From Prevotella sp. (GTDB lineage Bacteria; Bacteroidota; Bacteroidia; Bacteroidales; Bacteroidaceae): DNA of 64,000 nucleotides. Numbering within the stretch: position 1 is the first letter of the stretch; each line of letters begins with the position of its first letter. The stretch spans positions 31,651-95,650 of the forward strand of contig JAFLSG010000003.1 of assembly GCA_022511065.1 (NCBI GenBank). The letters run 5' to 3'. The notes under the pieces were generated by a model. The model did not search any database, was not told the DNA's origin, and saw only the letters and a list, made by a program, of their open reading frames with translations. A program made the position numbers and the translations under genes. Below are positions 9,237 to 16,854 of the stretch, one piece after another.

Positions 9237-9268
9237 TTTGGCGGTATCAAATATTATGCCTACCTTTG
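9237..9268 (+). promoter_or_regulatory. Vegetative promoter of tRNA-Cys
   Basis: TTTG (9237-9240), 20 bases, TACCTTTG (9261-9268), an exact consensus match. The tRNA starts 22 bases after the -7 box. Confidence 0.8.
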
Positions 9269-9290
9269 CACCCGCATTCGCAAAAAACAG

Positions 9291-9365
9291 GGTGCCTTGG
9301 ATGAGTGGCTTAGTCAACGGTCTGCAAAACCGTCAACGGCGGTTCGAATCCGCCAGGCACCTCCA
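9291..9365 (+). tRNA. tRNA-Cys (GCA)
   Basis: Acceptor stem GGTGCCT (9291-9297) pairs with AGGCACC, followed by discriminator T (9362) and an encoded CCA (9363-9365). The anticodon loop CTGCAAA gives anticodon GCA. The T-arm contains GGTTCGAATCC. It has its own promoter and terminator. Confidence 0.96.
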
Positions 9366-9372
9366 AAACGAG

Positions 9373-9405
9373 AGACCGGCAGGGAATATCCTCGCCGGTC
9401 TTTTT
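9373..9405 (+). terminator. Intrinsic terminator after tRNA-Cys
   Basis: AGACCGGC (9373-9380) pairs with GCCGGTCT (9394-9401) and is followed by five more T or T-rich bases. It lies 8 bases after the tRNA CCA end. Confidence 0.8.
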
Positions 9406-9408
9406 CAT

Positions 9409-9463
9409 AAAATGCCTTCTTATTCCGATAAGGTGGCATTTTACGCGCATAAGATGCCATCTT
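9409..9463 (+). repeat. Short inverted-repeat array between tRNA-Cys and the DUF1232 gene
   Basis: A 15-base arm at 9409-9423 pairs with 9428-9442 around a 4-base loop, with one mismatch. A second small palindrome AAGATGCCATCTT lies at 9451-9463. The array is just past the stop of the minus-strand DUF1232 gene, so it may act as that gene's terminator or mRNA end. Confidence 0.6.
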
Positions 9464-9465
9464 GT

Positions 9466-9858
9466 TCAGACATCCTCCTTGAACAAATCAGTCACCTCGG
9501 CAATCTCGTCCTCATCAAACCACTGGGCGAGCTTTGTCTTCGCCTGCGTGATGATTTCGGGGTCGATGCCCGTCCACACCTTCTTCAGCACATAAAGCAG
9601 CACGGCAAGGTCGTCGGTAAGTCCGGCGATGGGGATGGCATCGGGTATCACGTCAAGCGGACTTATCATGTAGCCTAACGCACCGATGATGATAGCCTTG
9701 TCCGACTTGCTGACCTTGTCGCTCTGCAACGTGTAGTAGAGTATCAGCGCAGCATATACTAACTTCGAGCCTGCCCGCTTTGCGATGCGGGAGATTTTTT
9801 CGGCAAACTCCGATGAGGAGAACTTGCCTGCATAACTCATAAAATCGGGTAATTCCAT
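9466..9858 (-). CDS. DUF1232 (YkvA-like) small membrane protein
   Basis: A 130-residue protein. The central block with DKAIIIGALGYMISPLDVIPD-like residues, followed by GLTDDLAVL, is the DUF1232/YkvA signature, a short hydrophobic hairpin with a conserved SPxDxIPD turn. The biochemical role of this family is not known. The acidic C-terminal tail is amphipathic. It stands 13 bases downstream of the DUF1460 gene on the same strand, so it is probably the last gene of a four-gene minus-strand unit from 12907. The inverted repeat at 9409-9463 may end the transcript. Confidence 0.8.
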   Translation of the reverse strand: MELPDFMSYAGKFSSSEFAEKISRIAKRAGSKLVYAALILYYTLQSDKVSKSDKAIIIGALGYMISPLDVIPDAIPIAGLTDDLAVLLYVLKKVWTGIDPEIITQAKTKLAQWFDEDEIAEVTDLFKEDV

Positions 9859-9871
9859 ATTCTTGTTGGTT

Positions 9872-10789
9872 TTAATGTTGTTTGTTGATTCTGATAATTC
9901 TGATTCCCGTGTGCGAGGGATGCTTCTGGAGATACTCGCGGAGCGTCATCGGCTCCTCCACCACCTTCTTATGCAACTGCGATGCATTGAGCAGATGCAA
10001 CCCATCCTTCCGCCACACGGCAAAGCCTAAGTGAGCGATGTCAAGCCCCGGTTTCTTGCAGGTGATGGCGATGATGTCACCGTCATGCACCGCCTCGCGC
10101 ATGGCTGCCGTATTCTTCACCTCTTGTTTGGGGATATAGCGGAACTTTCCGCCACTGACTTTCCGCTCCATGGCCGCAATCTCACTGATATATTCGGGAT
10201 GCGCACGCAATGCCTGATAGCTCTGCGGATGGGTGCTCATATAGCTGACGCTCACGGTCTGAATGGCACTAAAGGGAGGATTCGGCTGCTGAATCTCGCG
10301 CACGATACCTGCCTTTGTATTGTCCGTTATCCACTCCGTGAAATAATGGATGCGACTCGGATAGCGGTCTATCTTGCCACCCCGATAGCGCATCGCGGTT
10401 AGCACGTTCCTATAGTCGCTGTAAGTGCGGAGTCCGCGATAGGTGCAAATGGTTAGTGCTGTCACCGTCTCCACCAACGTGGTGCAGTCTAATTCCCTCG
10501 TGTTCACCACCAATCGTTCCGCTCCCGGCTGCTCTAACGTATATGCTACGTATGGCTTGCCGATGAATTTACGGGCAAAAAACAGCGGGAAGTTTGTGGT
10601 CTTTGGCTGCTGACGTGCCTCTGCCAACAGACGACACACGGTTACGCTATCCGATGGCTGCCCTACGAATGAGGCTGCCCTCGCCATCTGCACACTCAGG
10701 CTGCAGCAGACACCTATTATTATATAGGTGACGCGCCGCATCAGTATGCCTTTCCCATTCATTCCTATGCCCTTTCCGATAGTCTTCAT
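9872..10789 (-). CDS. DUF1460 protein (NlpC/P60-like amidase fold), exported
   Basis: A 305-residue exported protein. DUF1460 members adopt an NlpC/P60-like cysteine peptidase fold and are thought to act on peptidoglycan peptides or amide bonds. Visible features are LDCTTLVETV, with the likely catalytic Cys, in the N-terminal third, and IAHLGFAVW, with the likely catalytic His, in the C-terminal third. The hydrophobic export segment begins at an internal Met (10741), which could be the true start; the preceding 16 residues are Gly/Lys-rich and unusual for a signal peptide. It sits between the DUF4421 and DUF1232 genes with 12-13-base gaps. Substrate and localisation are inference. Confidence 0.8.
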   Translation of the reverse strand: MKTIGKGIGMNGKGILMRRVTYIIIGVCCSLSVQMARAASFVGQPSDSVTVCRLLAEARQQPKTTNFPLFFARKFIGKPYVAYTLEQPGAERLVVNTRELDCTTLVETVTALTICTYRGLRTYSDYRNVLTAMRYRGGKIDRYPSRIHYFTEWITDNTKAGIVREIQQPNPPFSAIQTVSVSYMSTHPQSYQALRAHPEYISEIAAMERKVSGGKFRYIPKQEVKNTAAMREAVHDGDIIAITCKKPGLDIAHLGFAVWRKDGLHLLNASQLHKKVVEEPMTLREYLQKHPSHTGIRIIRINKQH

Positions 10790-10801
10790 TTTCTTTCTTC
10801 C

Positions 10802-11917
10802 TTATTTCTTTGCTTCCCGATACTTCTTCTTCAGTCCGAAGTTGTAGCCTATGTATCCGTTCATCGAGCCAAACACATTGTTAGCCACAAATCGCGAGGT
10901 GTGATAGTTGTTCGTTCGCACGATGACACTCAGTCCTGCATACCACCGCGTGTTGTTATATACCAAGCCAAAGCGCCCGATGCCGTCAAGATTGACTTTG
11001 GAGAAGTCAAAGCCTTTGCGCTCATCTGCCGTCTTGCCATAACTCGTCTTGTAAGCCAACGCCATCTGCGCACTCGCACAGAAAAGCCAATTCTTGGCGA
11101 ACACCCAGTTGTAGGCATAGCCTCCCGACAGGTTGAAATCGGTATATTTGATGTCGCGGAACATCAGTCCGCTATCTAACTCCATCTCTTCCTCGCTCGA
11201 AAGCCTATCCTCCAACGCATCCCGCAACTTCTGGAAGTCAAGGTCGAGCGTGTTCTGCGAATAGCCTGCCCCCGCCATCCACGAGCCGCAACTCACTTTC
11301 TGACAAGTGGATTGACTGAAAGCGGCAGGATAAGAGAAGTGCCCGTGGTTGAAGATATAGTAGGCATTTGCACCCGTAATCCCCACCTTTACGCCCGCAA
11401 AGGGCATTCCCTCAAAGCGACTGCCGTCAATGCCGCCCCCAAGTTTCACATCACGAATCTTATAGTCACTGCCCGAGCGCCGGTAATATAGATCCACACC
11501 TATCTGCGACGAGTAAATGCTCAAATCTATCTCTTTCTTCAATCCGCTCTGCGAAAAACCGATATGACTGATGTCAAATGTATAGCCGAGAAAGAACCAG
11601 CGCCACCCAAAGTAAGGCCCAATCTTCATCGTACCATCGGGAGCCAGCGTAAACGACTGGTCATTGCCATTCAGTCCGAAACTCTCAAATGTCCGCGTCA
11701 GCTGCATCATCACCGTAAACTCATAATGTTGCGGTTCGATGTATTCTTTGTGCAGTCGGTCGAATCCACGGATAGTCCTGCGGATTGCACCAATCTCGCG
11801 AGGCTTCGAAAGCGTGTCTGCTTTCTCTGCCGGAATCCCGACCATCACGCTATCCCTCTCCTCACCCGACACACAGGCGACGATTAGCAGCAATAGGATG
11901 GTCAGCCAACTCCTCAC
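10802..11917 (-). CDS. DUF4421 outer-membrane-like protein
   Basis: A 371-residue exported protein matching DUF4421, a Bacteroidota family of predicted outer-membrane beta barrels. An N-terminal hydrophobic segment ends in IVAC, a possible lipobox with Cys at about residue 15. The rest alternates polar and aromatic residues as in transmembrane strands, for example GPYFGWRWFFLGYTFDI. Function is unknown. It is between an oxidoreductase gene (7 bases upstream) and the DUF1460 gene, suggesting one transcript, although the oxidoreductase seems metabolically unrelated. Confidence 0.75.
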   Translation of the reverse strand: MRSWLTILLLLIVACVSGEERDSVMVGIPAEKADTLSKPREIGAIRRTIRGFDRLHKEYIEPQHYEFTVMMQLTRTFESFGLNGNDQSFTLAPDGTMKIGPYFGWRWFFLGYTFDISHIGFSQSGLKKEIDLSIYSSQIGVDLYYRRSGSDYKIRDVKLGGGIDGSRFEGMPFAGVKVGITGANAYYIFNHGHFSYPAAFSQSTCQKVSCGSWMAGAGYSQNTLDLDFQKLRDALEDRLSSEEEMELDSGLMFRDIKYTDFNLSGGYAYNWVFAKNWLFCASAQMALAYKTSYGKTADERKGFDFSKVNLDGIGRFGLVYNNTRWYAGLSVIVRTNNYHTSRFVANNVFGSMNGYIGYNFGLKKKYREAKK

Positions 11918-11923
11918 CTTCCG

Positions 11924-12907
11924 TCAGAATTTGCCCAGTATTCGGTCTAACACCCAGTTCACGGGCGTTGCTGACACACTGGTACAGGTACACACCGAGA
12001 TTCCTTGCAGATGCTCTATCACCGTCTTAATCAGCGGATATTGCACGTATGGTGGATTCGGCACGGTAATGCTCTGCGTGCCGTCACTCGTATGCAATTG
12101 TATGGGAGTATAGTTAAACACCGAGAAACTTACCTGCCCCTTGTCGCCAATCACCTCTATGCAGTCCTCACGTGCCGACTCATGCGCCACGAAGCACCAC
12201 GAGCCACTACCCGGCAAGCCGTTCTCAAAGCGGAAACATGCACTCACGGAATCTTCTGCCTCGTAAAGTCCGCCACGGTTATTGCAAATGCCGCGCGCCT
12301 CAAGTATCACGCCAAACATATCCTGCAACAAATCTAACTGATGCGGAGCCAGGTCATAGAAATACCCACCGCCCGCAATCTCTGGCTGCAAACGCCACGG
12401 AAGCGACTCCGGGTGTTCATAGTCAAGCTCGCGCGGAGGCACGGCGAAGCGCACCTGCACATTGACAGCCTTGCCGATGACACCGCTTTCCACAATGTCC
12501 TTCACCTTCTGGAAATAAGGAAGATAACGGCGGTAGTATGCCACGAAGCAGGGCACGCCCGTCTGCTCCGATACGCGGTTGATACGTGCGCAGTCCTCAT
12601 AGCTTGCCGCCAAGGGCTTCTCTACATAGACAGGCTTGCCCGCTTTCATCGCCATAATCGCGTATGTGGCGTGGCTTGAGGGAGGTGTTGCCACATAGAT
12701 GGCATTCACGTCAGGATCGTCTATCAGCGACTGCGCATCGGTGTACCACTTCTTGATGCCGTGCTCGGTGGCGTAGGCGTGTGCTTTCTGCGCCGAGCGG
12801 CTCATCACCGCCTCCACGCTTGAGCCTTCCACATCGCTGAACGCAGGGCCGCTTTTCGTCTCCACGACCTCACCGCAACCGATGAATCCCCACTTCAAAA
12901 TCTTCAT
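11924..12907 (-). CDS. Gfo/Idh/MocA family NAD(P)-dependent oxidoreductase
   Basis: A 327-residue cytoplasmic dehydrogenase of the Gfo/Idh/MocA family. The N-terminal Rossmann domain has a GFIGCGEV nucleotide-binding turn at about 7-14; the family EKP motif (YVEKPLA) lies near residue 95, and the C-terminal domain has the ATPPSSH and HQLDLL elements of the substrate-binding half. The substrate, usually a sugar or cyclitol, cannot be told. It is the first gene of the minus-strand unit running to 9466. A TAACTTTG -7 box lies 19 bases upstream. Confidence 0.88.
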   Translation of the reverse strand: MKILKWGFIGCGEVVETKSGPAFSDVEGSSVEAVMSRSAQKAHAYATEHGIKKWYTDAQSLIDDPDVNAIYVATPPSSHATYAIMAMKAGKPVYVEKPLAASYEDCARINRVSEQTGVPCFVAYYRRYLPYFQKVKDIVESGVIGKAVNVQVRFAVPPRELDYEHPESLPWRLQPEIAGGGYFYDLAPHQLDLLQDMFGVILEARGICNNRGGLYEAEDSVSACFRFENGLPGSGSWCFVAHESAREDCIEVIGDKGQVSFSVFNYTPIQLHTSDGTQSITVPNPPYVQYPLIKTVIEHLQGISVCTCTSVSATPVNWVLDRILGKF

Positions 12908-12925
12908 TTACACACAATTTTGGGG

Positions 12926-12933
12926 CAAAGTTA
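12926..12933 (-). promoter_or_regulatory. -7 element of the oxidoreductase unit
   Basis: Minus strand TAACTTTG matches TAnnTTTG and lies 18 bases before the start codon at 12907. The -33 region is not clear. Confidence 0.5.
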
Positions 12934-13026
12934 GTAATTTTAACTAAAATAGTTTGTTTTTTCGTGCAAGTTTTTAGACTTTTACAGTTTATAAGGGTAA
13001 GTTAAACCTGTAAAACAAAAAACAAC

Positions 13027-13788
13027 ATGAGAAAAATTAGTTTATTTTTGGTAAGTCTTGGGTTGGCAGCCACGACTTTTATCTTTCAATCTTGCCTGAA
13101 TGACGACGACAATGACTACAGCGTCGCTTACCCCAACGCACTCGTCACGGTGAAGCCCAACGCAGACAACACTTCGTTCTGCATGCAGCTTGAAGATAAC
13201 CTGCCGATGCTCTGGCCCGTCAATATGCGAGAGTCTCCCTTCGGGGCGAAAGAGGTGCGGGCACTAATAAATTTCCGCGAGCCGACAGATGCAGAACTCA
13301 AAAACGGCGGCATTATCGCAGGCTACACCAATGTCTATGTGAACTGGATGGACTCTATTCTCACCAAACCGATGGCAGAGAATTTCGGCGAGGAGCAGAA
13401 TAGGGAGATTTATGGCAAGGATCCCGTGGAGATTGTCAATGACTGGGTGACAGTAGCCGAGGATGGTTATCTCACGCTGCGCATCCGCACACGCTGGGGA
13501 TTCACGAAGCATCACCTGAGTCTCGTGCATCGCACTGATGTGGACACGCCTTATCACGTAACGTTCTATCACGATGCGGAAGGCGATAACGGTGACCGTG
13601 TAGGCGATGCTCTCGTGGCCTTTAACCTCGCCGGACTTCCTGATACGCAGGGCGAGACCGTGGATCTCACATTAGAGTGGGAATCTTTCTCTGGTCCGAA
13701 GACCACCAAGTTCAAATACTGCACCCGCAAGGCTTCTGGCGCACAGCCTACGGCCATGGAAAGGGCAACGGAAAAGAATATCGAATAA
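13027..13788 (+). CDS. NigD-like lipoprotein
   Basis: A 253-residue lipoprotein with the lipobox FQSC (Cys about residue 23), followed by an Asp/Asn-rich linker typical of surface-directed Bacteroidota lipoproteins. The remainder matches the two-domain NigD-like family, with VYVNWMDSIL near residue 108 and LTLRIRTRWG near 152. NigD-like proteins are named from a bacteriocin locus, but most have no proven function. It begins after a 119-base intergenic region and ends 3 bases before the sigma factor gene, so it may be controlled by, or co-regulated with, that sigma factor. No bacteriocin gene is visible nearby. Confidence 0.8.
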   Translation: MRKISLFLVSLGLAATTFIFQSCLNDDDNDYSVAYPNALVTVKPNADNTSFCMQLEDNLPMLWPVNMRESPFGAKEVRALINFREPTDAELKNGGIIAGYTNVYVNWMDSILTKPMAENFGEEQNREIYGKDPVEIVNDWVTVAEDGYLTLRIRTRWGFTKHHLSLVHRTDVDTPYHVTFYHDAEGDNGDRVGDALVAFNLAGLPDTQGETVDLTLEWESFSGPKTTKFKYCTRKASGAQPTAMERATEKNIE

Positions 13789-13791
13789 GAC

Positions 13792-14364
13792 GTGCGGCTA
13801 TCTACAGGGAATCAGGAAGAACGCCTCGCCGAGCGACTGCGCAGCGGTGACAGCGATGCGATGCGGGAATTCTATGCCCTGTACGGCGGGCACTTGGCGA
13901 AAGTCTGCGCCCGATATATAGCCGATGCCGAAGACACCAAGGATGTATTTCAAGACACCCTTGTCCGCATCTTCTCCCGCGTGGGAGACTTCACCTATCG
14001 TGGTTCAGGCTCTTTACAGGCTTGGGCCACGAAGGTTGCGGTAAACGAATCATTGAAATTCCTGCGGCAGCAGAAACGCAACGAACTGGCTCAGCTCACC
14101 CACGATGTGGCTGATGAATCAGGGGAAGATGACCCGTCAGTCCGCGACATACCGCCAGAAGTATTTCTGAGGATGGTGCGCGAGCTGCCCACAGGCTACC
14201 GCACGGTGTTCAACCTCTACGTATTCGAGGAAAAGAGCCACAAGGAGATAGCCGATTTGCTCGGTATCAAGAAAGACACCTCATCCTCTCAACTCAGCAG
14301 GGCGAAGAAACTGCTTGCCCAAAAGATTAAAGAATACACCAACTCCAAACAAAACCCACGATGA
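13792..14364 (+). CDS. ECF-type RNA polymerase sigma factor
   Basis: A 190-residue ECF sigma factor. Region 2 (about 22-90) contains the AEDTKDVFQDTLVRIF segment and the -10-binding helix with LQAWATKVAVNESL; region 4 (about 130-185) contains a helix-turn-helix in SHKEIADLLGIKKDTSSSQLSRAK. The start is a GTG at 13792, 3 bases after the stop of the NigD-like gene. It overlaps the following gene by 4 bases (ATGA), which indicates translational coupling. The downstream product has a single membrane helix after an N-terminal cytoplasmic segment and probably acts as its anti-sigma factor. The regulon is unknown. Confidence 0.93.
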   Translation: MRLSTGNQEERLAERLRSGDSDAMREFYALYGGHLAKVCARYIADAEDTKDVFQDTLVRIFSRVGDFTYRGSGSLQAWATKVAVNESLKFLRQQKRNELAQLTHDVADESGEDDPSVRDIPPEVFLRMVRELPTGYRTVFNLYVFEEKSHKEIADLLGIKKDTSSSQLSRAKKLLAQKIKEYTNSKQNPR

Positions 14365-15602
14365 AAGAACAGACAAGAAAGGAAATGCAGCAGAAGATGG
14401 CGGAATGTCAGATGTCCGCCCCGGAAGTGTCGTGGGCAGAGATTGAGCAGGCCGTCGCTGCGCAAAGGCAATCCACACCGAAAAAGCGAGCCCGGATAAT
14501 TCCCATGCTGCACAAAAGGATTGCAGCCGCAGCTGCCATTATCTTGTTGGCGGGGGGTATAGGCTATTGGGCATGGCATCAGCAAAGAGAGACAGGAAAT
14601 TTGCAAGAGCAGATTGTCGCCTCCGTGGAAAAAATCGAAGCCCCCAAGTCTGCGACAAAGACTGTAACATCCGCAGAGCCTGCAACCAATCCGAAGTTAT
14701 ACGCTTCTGCAACAGCACACACATATAATCACGTAATAAAAAATAACATACAAATCAAAGAAAACCACGAAAACACACAAGCGAAAGAAGAAAAAGAAGA
14801 AGCGCAAACAATCATAAACAGCACACAAAGGGAGGAGTCCGCTCAAACAATCGCATCCCATTCCAAGACCATGACTGACACCCATTCCCAATTTACTGCG
14901 ACTCCTCCCGCAACCAACAACCGACTGACTGCGAAACTCTATGTAGCTAATACCATGAACAGCTACGCCGGCAGTAACACATTCATCCCTGCATTGATGA
15001 GTGCCCATCCTTTCGGGACATACGATGAAGAGATGGATGACAATGCCGGCGTACCTTTGTACGGTAATTTTCAGGAAATCAAGAATGATATCCGACACCA
15101 TCAGCCATTGCGTTTTGGTCTCTCCATCCGCTATGCCCTCAACAACAGATGGAGCGTGGAGAGCGGTCTTTCCTACAGTCACCACAAGTCGGACCTCATA
15201 AAGCAATCCGGCGACCAAAAGACCATCACCGAGCAACAACTCTCCTACATCGGCATCCCCCTCAGCGCACAATATCTTATTTGGAACATCGGCCGCCTCA
15301 ACCTCTATGCTTCTGCGGGCGGAATGGTGGAAAAGATGGTGAAAGGCAAGCGCACCACGCAACCCTCCCCCACGAACAACACCCCGGAAGCAAGTACAAC
15401 GGAAAGCGTCAGCATCTCCCCTTTGCAGCTCTCGCTCAACTGTGCGCTCGGTGCAGAGTTCCAAGTCGCCAAGTCCCTCAGCCTTTACGCAGAGCCAGGT
15501 CTCGGCTATTACTTCGACAACGGCAGCACCGTGCCCACCATCTATCAAGACAAGCCGCTGAACTTAAACCTCAGCTTCGGCCTCCGCTTCAGTTTCGAGT
15601 AA
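14361..15602 (+). CDS. Fused anti-sigma-like N-terminus and outer-membrane beta barrel
   Basis: A 413-residue protein in three parts. Residues 1-50 are a charged helical cytoplasmic segment, suited to bind the sigma factor. A membrane helix follows at about 54-72. Residues 75-210 are low-complexity, rich in Ala, Thr, Glu and Lys. The last 200 residues look like a PorT-type outer-membrane barrel, ending in Phe-Glu with alternating aromatic strands. Taken together the chain could span both membranes. It overlaps the ECF sigma gene by ATGA. An inner-membrane anti-sigma function is inference; family parallels exist in Bacteroidota. The linker length is compatible with crossing the periplasm. Confidence 0.75.
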   Translation: MKEQTRKEMQQKMAECQMSAPEVSWAEIEQAVAAQRQSTPKKRARIIPMLHKRIAAAAAIILLAGGIGYWAWHQQRETGNLQEQIVASVEKIEAPKSATKTVTSAEPATNPKLYASATAHTYNHVIKNNIQIKENHENTQAKEEKEEAQTIINSTQREESAQTIASHSKTMTDTHSQFTATPPATNNRLTAKLYVANTMNSYAGSNTFIPALMSAHPFGTYDEEMDDNAGVPLYGNFQEIKNDIRHHQPLRFGLSIRYALNNRWSVESGLSYSHHKSDLIKQSGDQKTITEQQLSYIGIPLSAQYLIWNIGRLNLYASAGGMVEKMVKGKRTTQPSPTNNTPEASTTESVSISPLQLSLNCALGAEFQVAKSLSLYAEPGLGYYFDNGSTVPTIYQDKPLNLNLSFGLRFSFE

Positions 15603-15705
15603 TATGCTTGGAATAATTTAGCAAAAATACGCCATTTTTTCAGAAGCCCCAAATAAATATACTAAATTTTTCATTCATTTTTTTCGTTATTCTAACATTT
15701 CTTCG

Positions 15706-15713
15706 TAATTTTG
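15706..15713 (+). promoter_or_regulatory. -7 element of the putative structured RNA
   Basis: TAATTTTG matches TAnnTTTG in an otherwise AT-rich region directly before the long structured region. No exact TTTG is found 19-20 bases upstream. Confidence 0.55.
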
Positions 15714-15714
15714 C

Positions 15715-16112
15715 CCCCGACCAAGCCAGTCATGCCGACTACAGTCAGTAATGGCTGCAAGGCAGAAAGGACAGGGCGGGTCAAACAAAGACATCGATGG
15801 AATCTCGGAGGCCGACGGAGCCGTTTGTAGGGCTGGCCAAAGAGGAAAGGACGTTTTCGGACGTTACTATCTGTATTCTCAAACTTAGCAAACTTGAATC
15901 CAAGTACAGAGGTAATGCAACTGAAGCGTCCGCGTGGGTGTATTATATCCCGACCATTCATTAGCCGTCAGCGTATGCCGCGGTTAAAGTTTGGGCGTAT
16001 TTATAATATCACTCGGCGTGGGCTGGCTTGCGTTGCTTATCCTTACTTGGGGGCAATGCTAAGGCCTGAGAATGGGGATAGGCGCGGAGAAAGTAACTCC
16101 CACGTCTTTTTC
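15715..16112 (+). ncRNA. Putative structured RNA in the 577-base gap before the caspase operon
   Basis: There is no convincing gene between 15603 and 16179. The region has a -7 box at 15706-15713 and ends in a stem plus T-run at 16099-16112. Complementary blocks indicate folding: CAAGCCAG 15722-15729 with CTGGCTTG 16023-16030; GGACG 15859-15863 with CGTCC 15927-15931, enclosing TTAC/GTAA and CTGTA 15871-15875 with TACAG 15905-15909; AGCC 15819-15822 with GGCT 15831-15834; and an 8-pair stem 16035-16042 with 16076-16083. It could be a free small RNA, such as a 6S-type or Bacteroidales-1-type RNA, or a leader of the downstream operon. I found no RNase P, tmRNA or SRP signature motifs, and I cannot name the family. 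Confidence 0.6.
16017..16112 (+). terminator. Terminator-like 3' end of the putative RNA
   Basis: CGTGGG (16017-16022) pairs with CCCACG (16099-16104) and is followed by TCTTTTTC. The loop contains an 8-base-pair inner stem (16035-16042 with 16076-16083). The 5' strand abuts a block that also pairs with the start of the RNA. Confidence 0.55.
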
Positions 16113-16179
16113 ATTTCCAACCAATAAGTATCACCGCTGAATTTGGGAGCTTAGGAGGCAACTAAATATTGCACCTGTT

Positions 16180-16854
16180 ATGAGAAAGGCCGTTCTATTC
16201 ATTGCATTGTGCCTGTTGGCCGGCACAACCGAGAGCCATGCACAGCTCACAAAGGAACAGCGCAAAGAGCGTAAGGAAATCACCAAGTCCTCAAAGTCGC
16301 AACTAAACGAGAAAGCCACGAAAGCCGCCCGCAAGGAAGCCAACACGCTGAAGAAAGCAGGTTGGCAGAATGCCCCCGGTGCGCTTCCCATCGAGAAGCA
16401 GCTCGACAAGTCCTATCTGATGCAGTACGAATACGACGAAGAAATGTACCCCAAATATATCATGGCAGAGGCAATGAGCATCGGGGGAAACTATGATGCC
16501 GCCAAGATGCAAGCCGTAGAACTCGCAAAGCAGAACCTTGCCGGGCAGATTCAGACCGAAGTGACCGCATTGATTGAGAACACCGTCGCCAACGCACAGC
16601 TCCAAGGCGAGGAGGCAGAGTCAATAACCCGCAGCGTCATGGCCGCCAAAAATCTTATCTCGCAAAGCCTTGGTAGAACCATTCCAGTCGTTGAGGTTTA
16701 CCGCACCCTTCAGAATAAGAATAAGGAGGTGCTTGTGCGCATAGCCTATAGCGGCGACGCTGCCAAGAAAGTGGCGAAGGAAGCCATCCGTAAAGACTTG
16801 GAGCAACGAGGCGACAATCTGCACAAGAAACTCGACGAGCTTTTAGGTTGGTAA
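16180..16854 (+). CDS. Exported LPP20-like protein, first gene of the caspase operon
   Basis: A 224-residue exported protein with a signal peptide (about 1-22, cleavage after SHA). Residues 24-65 are a Lys/Glu-rich helix, and residues 85-170 resemble the LPP20-like fold found in many secreted Gram-negative proteins: a helix with LAKQNLAGQIQTEV followed by a strand with VEVYRTLQNKNKEVLVRIAYS. The function is unknown. It opens a six-gene unit in which all but one product carry a signal peptide. Its TAA stop overlaps the ATG of the next gene (TAATG at 16852-16856). A possible promoter-like TAAATATTG lies about 20 bases before the start. Confidence 0.65.
   Translation: MRKAVLFIALCLLAGTTESHAQLTKEQRKERKEITKSSKSQLNEKATKAARKEANTLKKAGWQNAPGALPIEKQLDKSYLMQYEYDEEMYPKYIMAEAMSIGGNYDAAKMQAVELAKQNLAGQIQTEVTALIENTVANAQLQGEEAESITRSVMAAKNLISQSLGRTIPVVEVYRTLQNKNKEVLVRIAYSGDAAKKVAKEAIRKDLEQRGDNLHKKLDELLGW

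Noticed and set aside
15715..16112. RNase P RNA, tmRNA or SRP RNA
   Set aside because: The conserved RNase P core (GAGGAAAGTCC), a tRNA-like CCA end, and the SRP GGAAG/AGCAG loop were not found on either strand.
15894..16127. A 77-codon open frame within the structured region before the caspase operon
   Set aside because: It crosses several complementary blocks and the terminator stem, lacks a clear start context, and its product has no recognisable domain. A structured RNA explains the region better, although a small protein cannot be excluded.
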